Assembly: GCF_902809865.1 (NCBI RefSeq)
Contig: NZ_CADDWH010000001.1
Span: 1,550,001 to 1,614,000, forward strand
Direction of reading: 5' to 3'
Origin: Halobacillus sp. Marseille-Q1614
Lineage (GTDB): Bacteria; Bacillota; Bacilli; Bacillales; Halobacillaceae
DNA length: 64,000 bases
Shown: positions 8,484 through 16,759 of the stretch, one piece after another
How the letters are laid out: each line of letters starts with the position of its first letter
Position numbering within the stretch: position 1 is the first letter of the stretch
Program-made: the position numbers and the translations under genes
Notes under the pieces: model-generated
The model's input: only the letters and a program-made list of their open reading frames with translations
What the model was told of the DNA's origin: nothing
Database searches by the model: none

Positions 8484-10316
8484 TTAAATCGCATCAAGCA
8501 TCTGAAATTGGGCTTTTACTAATTCAAAGTATTCTCCTTTTTGTTCCATCAAATCATCGTGAGATCCGTGTTCAAGTATTTTTCCCTGCTCAAGAACATA
8601 AATCGTGTCGGCTTCCCTAATGGTTGAAAGCCTGTGAGCGATAATAATCGCCGTCCTTCCTTTAAGCAGGCGTCTAAGCGCATCCTGAATCTTCATTTCT
8701 GTTTCTGTATCTATGCTTGCTGTTGCTTCATCTAAGATTAATATTCGCGGATCTGCAAGCAATGCTCTTGCGAATGAAAGCAGCTGCCGTTCTCCAGCTG
8801 AAAGGATGCTGCCCCTCTCTTCCACTTCTGTTTCATAGCCTTTATTCAGTCTCTTTATAAAATCATCGGCACCGACAACTTTGGCGGCTTCCATAACTTC
8901 CTGATCTGATGCGGTCGGCCTCCCAAAACGGATATTCTCCATAATCGTACCTGAAAATATAAATGTGTCCTGAAGTACGACACTAATCTGCTGGCGCACA
9001 CTATCAATCGTGACATCTTGTAAATTATGGCCGTCGATCTTAACCGCACCCTTTGTCGGGTCATAGAAACGGCTGATCAAATTAGCAATCGTTGATTTGC
9101 CAGATCCAGTATGCCCAACGAGAGCCACTGTTTCGCCTGATGGAATGTCAATGTTGATGTTATGCAGGGCAATCCGCTTATCATCATAAGCAAACTGCAC
9201 ACCTTCAAACTCAATATGGCCTTGCATGTCTTTTAACTCTTCCGCATTTTCTTTCTCTTCAACGTTAGGCTTTTCATCTAAGAATTCAAAGATCCTCTCA
9301 GAAGCCGCCATTGCCATGAGCAGCTGATTATACATCTGTCCCAGTCGTGAAATTGGCTCCCAGAACATGCCGAGGAAAAAAGCAAAAGTAACAAAGGTAC
9401 CGTTTGTAATGTCTCCCTGTAAAATTAGAAAAGCACCGTAGGATATTAAAATTACCGTACCGACAGCATTGCACATTTCAACAAACGGACGAAACATCGC
9501 ACTTTTTCTAGTCGCTACATTCCATGACTGGAAGTTATCTGTATTCACTCCGTCAAAGTACTCGGAATTCTCTCTTTCCTGTGAAAAGGATTGAGTGATT
9601 CTAACTCCCTGCAAACTTTCATTTAAATGGGAGTTCAGCCGCGACTGCTGGATACGAACCTGCTGCCAGGAACGCCTGATGTTCCGGCGCAGCTTTGTAG
9701 AGATATAAAACATAATTGGCATAATCACAAGAATTGCGATCGCAAGCTTTGGACTTAGCGCAAACAGAATCATGATAATTCCTGTCAGCATAACGATATC
9801 CATCAGGACATTAATAATACCATTTGTGAAAAGCTCCTGCAGGGAATTGATATCATTCATAATCCTCACAAGAATCGATCCTGCCGACCGCTTATCGAAA
9901 AAGTTATGGCTCAAGCGCTGCACGTGAGAAAATAAATGCTGGCGCAAATCGTAAATAACGTTTTGACCGAGAATGTTTACATATTTGATGCGCAGTACAT
10001 TGGCCACATAGCTTAACAAGTATAGAACCGCTATGCCTATAACGAGCTGTATGAGCAGGTTATTGTTTCCATCGGCGATGGCTATATCAATTGCCACCTT
10101 ACCGATTAAAATTGGAACAACCAGCCGAACGAGCGTGGATATGAGCATTGCAATAATCGATACCGGTATCAGTGTTTTGGCATACGGTTTTACATATTTT
10201 AGAAGCCGAAGCATCTGTGCCCAGTTGAATGGTTTTTCAATCGCCTGGTCCTGGGTGTATTTAAAACGGTTTAAGTGCTTATTTGTTTCAGGCACATGTT
10301 TTGGTTTTCGGGCCAT
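8484..10316 (-). CDS. ABC exporter subunit with catalytic (consensus) Walker B site
   Basis: The 610-residue half-transporter has six N-terminal membrane segments (about residues 55-330) and a C-terminal ATPase. Walker A is GHTGSGKST, Walker B ILILDEATASID keeps the catalytic glutamate, and the signature is degenerate (LSAGERQ instead of LSGGQ). With the protein encoded 18 bases upstream it forms an asymmetric heterodimeric exporter of the BmrCD/LmrCD/YfiBC/YknUV type. The likely role is export of drugs or lipids; the substrate is not readable. CydDC was considered because of the adjacent cydAB, but lengths and sequence look like the multidrug branch. Confidence 0.88.
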   Translation of the reverse strand: MARKPKHVPETNKHLNRFKYTQDQAIEKPFNWAQMLRLLKYVKPYAKTLIPVSIIAMLISTLVRLVVPILIGKVAIDIAIADGNNNLLIQLVIGIAVLYLLSYVANVLRIKYVNILGQNVIYDLRQHLFSHVQRLSHNFFDKRSAGSILVRIMNDINSLQELFTNGIINVLMDIVMLTGIIMILFALSPKLAIAILVIMPIMFYISTKLRRNIRRSWQQVRIQQSRLNSHLNESLQGVRITQSFSQERENSEYFDGVNTDNFQSWNVATRKSAMFRPFVEMCNAVGTVILISYGAFLILQGDITNGTFVTFAFFLGMFWEPISRLGQMYNQLLMAMAASERIFEFLDEKPNVEEKENAEELKDMQGHIEFEGVQFAYDDKRIALHNINIDIPSGETVALVGHTGSGKSTIANLISRFYDPTKGAVKIDGHNLQDVTIDSVRQQISVVLQDTFIFSGTIMENIRFGRPTASDQEVMEAAKVVGADDFIKRLNKGYETEVEERGSILSAGERQLLSFARALLADPRILILDEATASIDTETEMKIQDALRRLLKGRTAIIIAHRLSTIREADTIYVLEQGKILEHGSHDDLMEQKGEYFELVKAQFQMLDAI

Positions 10317-10334
10317 TGGCTCTCCCTCCTTACA

Positions 10335-12089
10335 TTAAATATTAGCTGAATTCATGATTTTCTCTTTATCCTGGTACTGAATATCATAAATTCTCTGATA
10401 AGGTCCGCCATTATGAAGAAGCTGATCATGACGGCCCCTTTCTAGGACTCTGCCATCTTCTAAAACAAGAATTTCATCAGCGTGCTTTAATGAAGAAATC
10501 CGGTGAGCGATAATAAACGTCGTTCTTCCTTTCATGACCTCTTTTAAAGCAGTCTGGATCTTAAATTCAGTTTCCATATCTACAGCTGAAGTCGCATCAT
10601 CCAGCACTAATATCGCAGGATCTATTAAAATAGCGCGTGCAATCGCAATTCTCTGCTTTTGCCCGCCGGAAAGCCCCATACCCCGTTCTCCAAGCAGCGT
10701 ATCGTAACCGTCAGGCATATCCATGATAAACTCATGGGCCTGAGCCCTCTTGGCTGCCTGTTTCACATCTTCTATTGTGGCATCAGGGTTTCCATAAGCA
10801 ATATTTTCTTTAATCGTAGTTGAAAATAAAAACGACTCCTGTAGAACGAATCCAATATTTTTTCTCAGTGTTTTAAGACCATAGTCAGCTACAGGCTTTC
10901 CATCAACCAATACTCTGCCTTTTTCCGGCTCGTAGAACCTTGTGATCAGCTGAGTAATACTCGTTTTACCAGCACCGGTAGCACCGATCAAGCCTACTGT
11001 TTTCCCTGGCGGGGCATCAAAGCTGATATCATTTAAAGCCGAGTCATCATTTTCTGTATAAGTAAGCGTGACATTTTCAAAAGTAACATGCCCCAAAAGC
11101 CGATCCTGTACGATGGCCCCTTCTTTCTCCTGAATATCTTCAGGAGCATCTAATATTTCGAGTAAACGCTCACCTGAAGCTTTAGACTGGGAGAATAAGT
11201 TGATGACAAACCCTAAGTTCATCAGAGGCCCGAGGATATACCAGACTAGACTGAAGAAGGCGACTAACTCCCCTAACAGAAGAGATCCATCGACTACCAG
11301 ATAACCTCCGTAGGCAAGCAGTGCGACGACACAAACATTGCCTATAAACTCCATGAGCGGAAAATATTTCGCCCATATATTTGAGGTATTAATGTAGTTC
11401 GTACGGTAATGCGCACTGCGGTCAAGAAAACGTCCCACTTCAAAATCTTCACGCGATAAGGACTTTACAGTATTCATTCCGCTGATGTTTTCCTGAACCC
11501 GTGTGTTAAGCTTTCCAAACGATTTTCTTATTTTACGGAAAGCCGGATGGACACGGCGGTCAAACTGAAAAACGACAGCCCCTAAAAACGGCATCGCTGC
11601 CATCGTTACTAGTGCGAGCGGGATGGAATAGTAAAACATGACGGATAAACTGATTACAATCAGCAGCGTGATACGAATAAGCTCCGAAAAACCCATGGCA
11701 AGAAAGAAGCGAAAACCTTCTACATCTGCCGTGAGCCGGGACATTATATCGCCTGTCTTCGCATTATCATAATATTTAAAAGGAAGTCTTTGGAGCTTCT
11801 TATAAAGCTCATCGCGCAGCGTGTAAACAGATTTAATACCAAAGAATTCCCCTAAATACTGATGAAAATAAGTAGCGATTCCTTTAATAATCATAAGTAT
11901 GATAAAAACAGCGCTGATGTATGGAATCAAGTTATACCTTTCCTGGCCAATCACATCATCGATCGTAATTTTGAGCACCACTGGGTATGTGACCGTGATC
12001 CCTGTTACAAAAAGCAAAGCAAACAGTGACCAGAAAAAATACGATTTAAAAGGCCAGTAAAACGATTTCAATCTTTTAAATACATCCAT
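10335..12089 (-). CDS. ABC exporter subunit with degenerate Walker B site
   Basis: The 584-residue half-transporter has six membrane segments followed by an ATPase with Walker A GATGAGKTS, canonical signature LSGGQKQ, and Walker B LVLDDATSAVD, where aspartate replaces the catalytic glutamate. Its intact signature completes the active site of the partner (8484-10316), whose own signature is degenerate, exactly the division of labour seen in asymmetric exporters. It is the first gene of the pair, with AAAGGGAGGG upstream of ATG 12089. The hydrolysis-deficient site is inferred from the E-to-D change. Confidence 0.88.
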   Translation of the reverse strand: MDVFKRLKSFYWPFKSYFFWSLFALLFVTGITVTYPVVLKITIDDVIGQERYNLIPYISAVFIILMIIKGIATYFHQYLGEFFGIKSVYTLRDELYKKLQRLPFKYYDNAKTGDIMSRLTADVEGFRFFLAMGFSELIRITLLIVISLSVMFYYSIPLALVTMAAMPFLGAVVFQFDRRVHPAFRKIRKSFGKLNTRVQENISGMNTVKSLSREDFEVGRFLDRSAHYRTNYINTSNIWAKYFPLMEFIGNVCVVALLAYGGYLVVDGSLLLGELVAFFSLVWYILGPLMNLGFVINLFSQSKASGERLLEILDAPEDIQEKEGAIVQDRLLGHVTFENVTLTYTENDDSALNDISFDAPPGKTVGLIGATGAGKTSITQLITRFYEPEKGRVLVDGKPVADYGLKTLRKNIGFVLQESFLFSTTIKENIAYGNPDATIEDVKQAAKRAQAHEFIMDMPDGYDTLLGERGMGLSGGQKQRIAIARAILIDPAILVLDDATSAVDMETEFKIQTALKEVMKGRTTFIIAHRISSLKHADEILVLEDGRVLERGRHDQLLHNGGPYQRIYDIQYQDKEKIMNSANI

Positions 12090-12376
12090 TTAGGTTTCCC
12101 TCCCTTTCTTTTAACGTAATTATTAATATATCGGGTATCGAAATAAATTACCACCCATTTGACTGAAATTTTTAAAAAATTTGAAGGAAAAGCAAAATTT
12201 ATCTTCATCTGCGAAAATTTGAGTTTTTAATGCATGAAACGCAGCTCTTTTTAGATAACGCAAAACAGTTATACCTATGTATGCGAAAGTACTAGCGTTC
12301 CGTTTACGGAAAATGGAGATAGGGTCTGGGGAAACGATTCGCTCTCCATGGGCAAACTGAAAAAATCTAAAAACAG
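12090..12376. other. Intergenic stretch upstream of the ABC exporter
   Basis: This AT-rich stretch should hold the minus-strand exporter promoter, but no convincing -35/-10 pair was found. A 99-codon minus-strand frame crosses it and the neighbouring terminator and is not gene-like. A segment near 12320 (GGGGAAACGATTCGCTCTCC) resembles one near 37100 (GGGAAACGGATCGCTTTCC), too short to call a repeat. Confidence 0.4.
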
Positions 12377-12411
12377 AAAAAAAGCTGACGAGTAAATCTC
12401 GACAGCTTTTT
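12377..12411 (-). terminator. Terminator of ykuU-ykuV
   Basis: AAAAAGCTG (12379-12387) pairs with CAGCTTTTT (12403-12411), with a partial inner stem. It sits 11 bases after the ykuV stop and has T runs on the minus strand. Confidence 0.85.
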
Positions 12412-12421
12412 GTATCGTTCA

Positions 12422-12874
12422 TTATTTTGTGTTAACACCGAGCACACGGTTTACACGCTTGCGAAGCATTTTCATACCGCCGCCGCCGGCTTGGAAGTGA
12501 CGAAGATTTCCCTCTTCATCAAATACATAATAAGCAGGCACGTACTGGTTTTCAAATGCATCTGTCAAAGCATGTGCGTTGTCCACGTAGATTGGCTGAG
12601 TAATGCCGTGTTCCTCAGCTACTTCTTTAATCTGATCAAGATCTAAATCTTTTTCAGAACGAGGCATGTGAACGGCAATTACGTTTAATTCGTCACTGTA
12701 TTCATCTCTGAACTCGTTAACGTTAGGCATCGCTTCTTTACAGAGCCCGCAGCTGACAGACCAGAAATGAATAAGAGTCGGCTTGCCGCCTACTAAATCT
12801 TCTTTAGTTAAAGGTTCACTGTTCAACCATTTCGTAGCTTCTGGCAATTCTGGCATAGGTGATCTTAACTTCAT
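12422..12874 (-). CDS. ykuV: Thioredoxin-fold thiol-disulfide oxidoreductase YkuV
   Basis: The 150-residue TlpA/ResA-like protein has the redox motif CGLC at residues 42-45 and the cis-proline region near VPAYYVF. It lacks a signal peptide, so it is cytoplasmic. In B. subtilis YkuV is a thioredoxin-like reductant encoded with the peroxiredoxin YkuU, and the same order is seen here, 91 bases downstream of ykuU. I use ATG 12874 (MKLRSPMPEL) because AGGAGGAAAT lies directly upstream; the open frame runs to 12943 but crosses a hairpin. That hairpin may lower its expression relative to ykuU. Confidence 0.9.
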   Translation of the reverse strand: MKLRSPMPELPEATKWLNSEPLTKEDLVGGKPTLIHFWSVSCGLCKEAMPNVNEFRDEYSDELNVIAVHMPRSEKDLDLDQIKEVAEEHGITQPIYVDNAHALTDAFENQYVPAYYVFDEEGNLRHFQAGGGGMKMLRKRVNRVLGVNTK

Positions 12875-12904
12875 TCTATTTCCTCCTCGTATCATCCATT
12901 TCAA

Positions 12905-12940
12905 TGGAAAAAATGGTCTAACGTGAAAGTTAGACCATTT
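12905..12940 (-). terminator. Hairpin terminator or attenuator between ykuU and ykuV
   Basis: AAATGGTCTAAC (12911-12922) and its perfect complement (12929-12940) form a 12-bp stem with six T following on the minus strand. Because ykuV continues in the same direction 30 bases further on, partial read-through is likely. Confidence 0.85.
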
Positions 12941-12965
12941 CATACCTATTTATTTAAGGAAGCTA

Positions 12966-13508
12966 TTATAGAGTTTCTTGACCTGGCTTCCAGTTTGCTG
13001 GGCAAAGCCCGCCAGTTTGAAGTGCTTGAAGTACACGTAGTGTTTCGTCTACGTCACGTCCAATGTTATTGTGGTTAACTACTTGATACTGAAGCTCACC
13101 TTCAGGGCTGATGATGAATAGTCCGCGTAGTGCAACACCTTCATCTTCGATTAGTACACCGTAGTCTTTAGCTACTTGGTGGTTTGTATCAGCCGCTAGA
13201 GAATACTGAAGGTCACCTAGACCGTTATCTTCACGGGAAGTATTGATCCAGGCTAAGTGAGTGTGGATTGTATCAGTAGATACTCCAATTACTTCTGCAT
13301 CTAAATCTTCGAATTCATCGAAGCGGTCAGATAGTGAAGTAATTTCCGTTGGACATACAAAAGTGAAGTCCATTGGATAGAAGAATAATACTGTCCACTT
13401 ATCATTTTTCATGTTCTCTTCTAGAGATACTTTACCAAATTCTTTGTTAGGAAGCACTGCGTCCATTTCAAAGCGTGGTGCTTGTTTTGCTACCATACGT
13501 TCTGCCAT
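12966..13508 (-). CDS. ykuU: 2-Cys peroxiredoxin YkuU
   Basis: The 180-residue AhpC/TSA protein has the peroxidatic cysteine in FVCPTE (Cys52) and the resolving cysteine near the C-terminus in GGLCPANW (Cys169), the typical 2-Cys layout. It reduces hydrogen peroxide and alkyl hydroperoxides, probably using the thioredoxin-like YkuV downstream as reductant. ATG 13508 has GGAGGGATTC; five more upstream codons are open but lack spacing. A strong sigma-A promoter lies at 13569-13597 and contains a weak PerR-box-like sequence. The order ykuT-ykuU-ykuV is conserved with B. subtilis. Confidence 0.94.
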   Translation of the reverse strand: MAERMVAKQAPRFEMDAVLPNKEFGKVSLEENMKNDKWTVLFFYPMDFTFVCPTEITSLSDRFDEFEDLDAEVIGVSTDTIHTHLAWINTSREDNGLGDLQYSLAADTNHQVAKDYGVLIEDEGVALRGLFIISPEGELQYQVVNHNNIGRDVDETLRVLQALQTGGLCPANWKPGQETL

Positions 13509-13568
13509 TAAGAATCCCTCCATATGTTTTTAAACATTGTTCAACATTGATCAACCATCACACCCAAT

Positions 13569-13597
13569 AGTATAACGAGAATTTTAATTATAGTCAA
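13569..13597 (-). promoter_or_regulatory. Sigma-A promoter of ykuU
   Basis: On the minus strand TTGACT (13597-13592) and TATACT (13574-13569) are exactly 17 bases apart, about 60 bases upstream of the ykuU start. The spacer starts ATAATTAAAAT, about 9 of 14 matches to the PerR box, so peroxide control is possible but unproven. Confidence 0.75.
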
Positions 13598-13760
13598 TGT
13601 TAAATTACAATTAGTTTAATCTAGGTTAATTTAAATACCTCGTTACTAATATGGGCAATGTCACGTCCTATTAAACATGATCAAAAAGCTAATGTAAAAT
13701 GATATGCTTTTATCAATTTCGACAGGAAACGGCAGCTGTTGTTTTTTTCTTATTTTTCTT

Positions 13761-13811
13761 GGTACCAGGTACCGTTACTTTTTCTCTCTTTTTCTCTCGG
13801 TACCTGGTACC
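13761..13811. repeat. GGTACC-type REP-like palindrome, copy 1
   Basis: GGTACCAGGTACCG (13761-13774) and CGGTACCTGGTACC (13798-13811) are perfect inverted copies around a pyrimidine-rich spacer. A second copy with the same arms is at 28542-28584. Such palindromes resemble REP elements linked to Y1-type (RAYT) transposases; no transposase is in the window. It lies in the 407-base gap between ykuU and ykuT. Confidence 0.85.
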
Positions 13812-13915
13812 GTTATTTCGAATCGACTTCTTTTTGCAAAAACCAGCAAATTATTGAAACTACCTTCACCTTTCCGCTATGATGTGAAGGAAACATTGTT
13901 GAAAGGAGTTCGTTT

Positions 13916-14758
13916 ATGAATTTATTTGAAGAAGGATTTGAATTTAATATCACGGTACTAGTGGAATGGATGATTACTGCTGGGTTAAAGATCCTTGTGA
14001 TTTTAATAGCCTTCGCAATTATCGGGCCGCTCGGCAAAAAAGCAATCAGCGCCGCCCTTATTCGAATGGGAAAACAGCGTAAACTTTCAGAAGGGCGCAC
14101 CAAAACGTTAGAGAAATTATCGGTAAATATTTTCGCTTATACCCTTATATTTGTTCTTATCATAATGCTGCTTGGAGCTGTCAATATTAACATCGGACCA
14201 CTGCTCGCCGGCGCAGGTATCGTGGGACTTGCTATTGGCTTTGGTGCTCAAGGCTTAGTATCAGATATTGTAACGGGATTCTTTATTCTTCTTGAACGCC
14301 AGGTAGAGGTCGACGATTACGTAACTACCGCAGGGTATGACGGAATTGTTGAAGAAGTAGGAATCAGGACAACAAAAATTAGAAGTTTTGATGGCACTTT
14401 AAATTTTGTGCCAAACCGCTATATTGAAGGCGTGAGCAACCACTCTCGAGGCAATATGCAGGCCCTTGTGGATATTGGAATTGCCTATGATGAAAATATC
14501 GACGAAGCTATGACCGTCCTTAAAGGGGTAGCTGACCGTTTCCAAACGGATCCTCGATTCGTTGAAGGACCTGACGTACTTGGGGTTCAAAGTCTCGGTG
14601 AATCTGAAGTGGTTATTCGTATTCTTGGAAAAACGAAGAACATGGAGCAGTGGGGCGTTGAGAGAGATTTGAGAAAAGCAATGAAGGAAGCGTTGGAGGA
14701 AGCTGGAATTGAGATTCCATACCCTCACCAAATATTCGTAAGTAAAACAGAAGAATAA
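13916..14758 (+). CDS. ykuT: Small-conductance mechanosensitive channel YkuT (MscS family)
   Basis: The 280-residue protein has three N-terminal membrane segments (about residues 10-120), the glycine/alanine-rich pore helix (AGAGIVGLAIGFGAQGLV) and the cytoplasmic beta/alpha domain typical of MscS. It opens when membrane tension rises on osmotic downshift, releasing solutes, which is fitting for a halophile loaded with compatible solutes. GAAAGGAG precedes ATG 13916. It is transcribed divergently from ykuU and ends at a bidirectional hairpin shared with dapL. Gene order matches B. subtilis ykuR-ykuT-ykuU. Length is normal for the family. Confidence 0.93.
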   Translation: MNLFEEGFEFNITVLVEWMITAGLKILVILIAFAIIGPLGKKAISAALIRMGKQRKLSEGRTKTLEKLSVNIFAYTLIFVLIIMLLGAVNINIGPLLAGAGIVGLAIGFGAQGLVSDIVTGFFILLERQVEVDDYVTTAGYDGIVEEVGIRTTKIRSFDGTLNFVPNRYIEGVSNHSRGNMQALVDIGIAYDENIDEAMTVLKGVADRFQTDPRFVEGPDVLGVQSLGESEVVIRILGKTKNMEQWGVERDLRKAMKEALEEAGIEIPYPHQIFVSKTEE

Positions 14759-14761
14759 TAC

Positions 14762-14792
14762 AAAAAGTCCAGCTATTTTCGCTGGACTTTTT
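14762..14792. terminator. Bidirectional terminator between ykuT and dapL
   Basis: AAAAAGTCCAGC (14762-14773) pairs with GCTGGACTTTTT (14781-14792). A and T flanks make it usable by both converging genes. Confidence 0.92.
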
Positions 14793-14796
14793 TATA

Positions 14797-15912
14797 TTAC
14801 AGCTTGTGAAGAGCTGCTGCTACAAGATCGGCTCCTACCTGCAACGCTCCTTCGTCCGGCTTAAGCTGCGAGTGGTGTAACCCGGCAGCTGAGTCTACAC
14901 CGAGCCAGAACATAAAACCTGGTATGTCCCTTAATATATATCCAAAATCTTCACCGGTCATCGCTGCGTCTGCTTGTTTATAGTGATATCCTTCCTCTTT
15001 GGCAATGAATGAAAACTTCTCTACCGCGTGTTTGTCATTAAATACTTGGTAATAGTTCGCTCCGTAGTCAATAGAAATCTCACAGTCATTGGCAATTTCA
15101 ACGCCTCGAGTAATCTTTTCAATCTCCTGTTTAACTTCCTCCATCGCTTTAGGCGACATCGTACGGATGGTACCTTCAAGCCTTGCTTCTTCGGCGATAA
15201 TATTCTGTACAGTACCTCCCGTAATCTTACCAACTGTGATCACCGCACTGTCTAATGGATTAACCCTTCTCGCGACAATTTGCTGCAGCTGTGTAACTAA
15301 CGAGCTTGCAGCTAAAACCATGTCCTTCGTATGGTGCGGATAGGCTGCATGACCGCCTTTTCCTTTTAAATCAATAAATAGTTCGCTTGTGTTAGCGAAC
15401 AGCAGGCCTGGTTTTGATGAAACCGTACCTACTGGGAGTTCCGGGGCAATGTGCAAGGCAAAAATCGTATCGGGCTTCCAGCGTTTCATAGGCTCTGAAG
15501 CAAGCATCGGCTCTGCACCCCCAGGCCCCTCTTCAGCCGGCTGAAATAAAAACAGCACGTTGTTTTCGGCCGGACGACTTGCCAGTTCCTTAAGAGCAGC
15601 TAGCGCAATCGTCATATGAAAATCATGCCCGCACGCGTGCATCCTTCCTTGGTGCTCAGAAGCGAAGTCGTATCCCGTATTTTCGGTAAGAGGAAGGCCG
15701 TCCATATCTGCCCGGTAGCCAATTGTTTTTTTGGGATTTGTTCCTTTTATATAGACAAATATTCCGGTTCTCCACGTCTCAACAGTCAGGTGCGTTTGCG
15801 GGAGGTCTTCAATAAATTGAAGCAGATACGCCTGTGTTTTTACTTCCTGAAACCCGAGCTCAGGTATCCTGTGCAAATCTCTTCTAATTTGAGTCAGCTG
15901 TTCTAATTTCAT
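14797..15912 (-). CDS. dapL: N-acetyldiaminopimelate deacetylase
   Basis: The 371-residue cytoplasmic M20-family amidohydrolase (B. subtilis YkuR) removes acetyl from N-acetyl-LL-diaminopimelate in the acetylase branch of lysine and peptidoglycan precursor synthesis. Metal-site motifs are RADMDGLP and HACGHDFHM near the N-terminus, QPAEEGPGG in the middle and the late GEDFGY. ATG 15912 has GGAGG at proper spacing; the six upstream codons are open but not needed. It lies directly after dapH in the same direction with a long hairpin between them. It ends at the terminator shared with ykuT. Confidence 0.93.
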   Translation of the reverse strand: MKLEQLTQIRRDLHRIPELGFQEVKTQAYLLQFIEDLPQTHLTVETWRTGIFVYIKGTNPKKTIGYRADMDGLPLTENTGYDFASEHQGRMHACGHDFHMTIALAALKELASRPAENNVLFLFQPAEEGPGGAEPMLASEPMKRWKPDTIFALHIAPELPVGTVSSKPGLLFANTSELFIDLKGKGGHAAYPHHTKDMVLAASSLVTQLQQIVARRVNPLDSAVITVGKITGGTVQNIIAEEARLEGTIRTMSPKAMEEVKQEIEKITRGVEIANDCEISIDYGANYYQVFNDKHAVEKFSFIAKEEGYHYKQADAAMTGEDFGYILRDIPGFMFWLGVDSAAGLHHSQLKPDEGALQVGADLVAAALHKL

Positions 15913-15926
15913 TGGATCCTCCGTGT

Positions 15927-15966
15927 GCAATAAAGACCTTGCTAAAAGTAAGCAAGGTCTTATTGC
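15927..15966 (-). terminator. Long hairpin between dapH and dapL
   Basis: GCAATAAAGACCTTGCT (15927-15943) pairs with AGCAAGGTCTTATTGC (15951-15966) with one bulged base. On the minus strand only a short T-rich tail follows, so it may attenuate rather than end transcription, letting dapL be read at a lower level. Confidence 0.6.
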
Positions 15967-15974
15967 ATTTCTAT

Positions 15975-16694
15975 TTAGTTATCTAGTTTTCTTAATTCTT
16001 GTTTGATTTCTGTTTTGGATTTCGTCTGATCATCAATCTCTTTGATCACTTTAGCAGGAGTTCCGGCAACAAGTGTGTTGGCTGGCACGTCTGCTGTAAC
16101 GATCGCTCCTGCAGCTACCACGGCACCTTCTCCAACTGTTACTCCTTCAAGAATAACAGCGTTCGCTCCAATGACAACTCCGTCTTTAACAACGACAGGC
16201 TTGGCAGATGGCGGCTCAATCACGCCGGCAAGGACAGCTCCAGCACCGATGTGGCAGTTTTTACCTACAGTTGCACGTCCTCCAAGCACAACGTTCATAT
16301 CGATCATAGTGCCTTCTCCAATAACAGAACCGATATTAATGCTTGCTCCAAGCATGATAACAGCACCGTCACCGATTTCTACTTGGTCACGGATGATGGC
16401 ACCCGGCTCAATACGTGCATTTACTTTTTTAAGATCAAGCAATGGAATCGCGGAGTTTCTGCGGTCATTTTCCAGTACATAATCCTCAATTTGATTGCTG
16501 TATTTCTCTAAAAGCGGTTCGATGACTTTCCACTCACCGAAAATAACACCTGTATCTTCAGTGATGAAATCTTGAACCCCTTCCCCGAAATCAATTCCAG
16601 AAAGGTCCTTTCCTTTTATATAAACCTTCACAGGTGTTGACTTTTCACTGTTTGAGATAAAAGAAATAATCTCGTTTGCATCCATTTGTTTCAT
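15975..16694 (-). CDS. dapH: Tetrahydrodipicolinate N-acetyltransferase
   Basis: The 239-residue protein has an N-terminal DapH_N domain (about residues 1-85) and a left-handed beta-helix of hexapeptide repeats (for example [27 protein letters not shown]) that binds acetyl-CoA. It acetylates tetrahydrodipicolinate, the first dedicated step of the acetylase diaminopimelate route; the deacetylase DapL is downstream. Adjacent dapH-dapL matches B. subtilis ykuQ-ykuR. AGAGGAGG precedes ATG 16694. Length is that of the family. Confidence 0.95.
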   Translation of the reverse strand: MKQMDANEIISFISNSEKSTPVKVYIKGKDLSGIDFGEGVQDFITEDTGVIFGEWKVIEPLLEKYSNQIEDYVLENDRRNSAIPLLDLKKVNARIEPGAIIRDQVEIGDGAVIMLGASINIGSVIGEGTMIDMNVVLGGRATVGKNCHIGAGAVLAGVIEPPSAKPVVVKDGVVIGANAVILEGVTVGEGAVVAAGAIVTADVPANTLVAGTPAKVIKEIDDQTKSKTEIKQELRKLDN

Positions 16695-16759
16695 ATGTAT
16701 CCTCCTCTACAAGTTAAGTTACCACCTTTACTTTATCAAAGCCGATAATATGTGACAAG

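Noticed and set aside
8484-12089. ABC pair as CydDC for cytochrome bd assembly
   Set aside because: Lengths (584/610), the degenerate-site pattern and sequence style fit multidrug-type heterodimers, and a terminator separates them from cydAB.
12123-12422. Minus-strand 99-residue frame between ykuV and the ABC exporter
   Set aside because: It crosses the ykuV terminator, is Phe-rich in an AT-rich stretch and has no ribosome site.
16042-16511. Long plus-strand frames antisense to dapH
   Set aside because: They mirror the hexapeptide codon periodicity of dapH, lack ribosome sites and have low-complexity composition.
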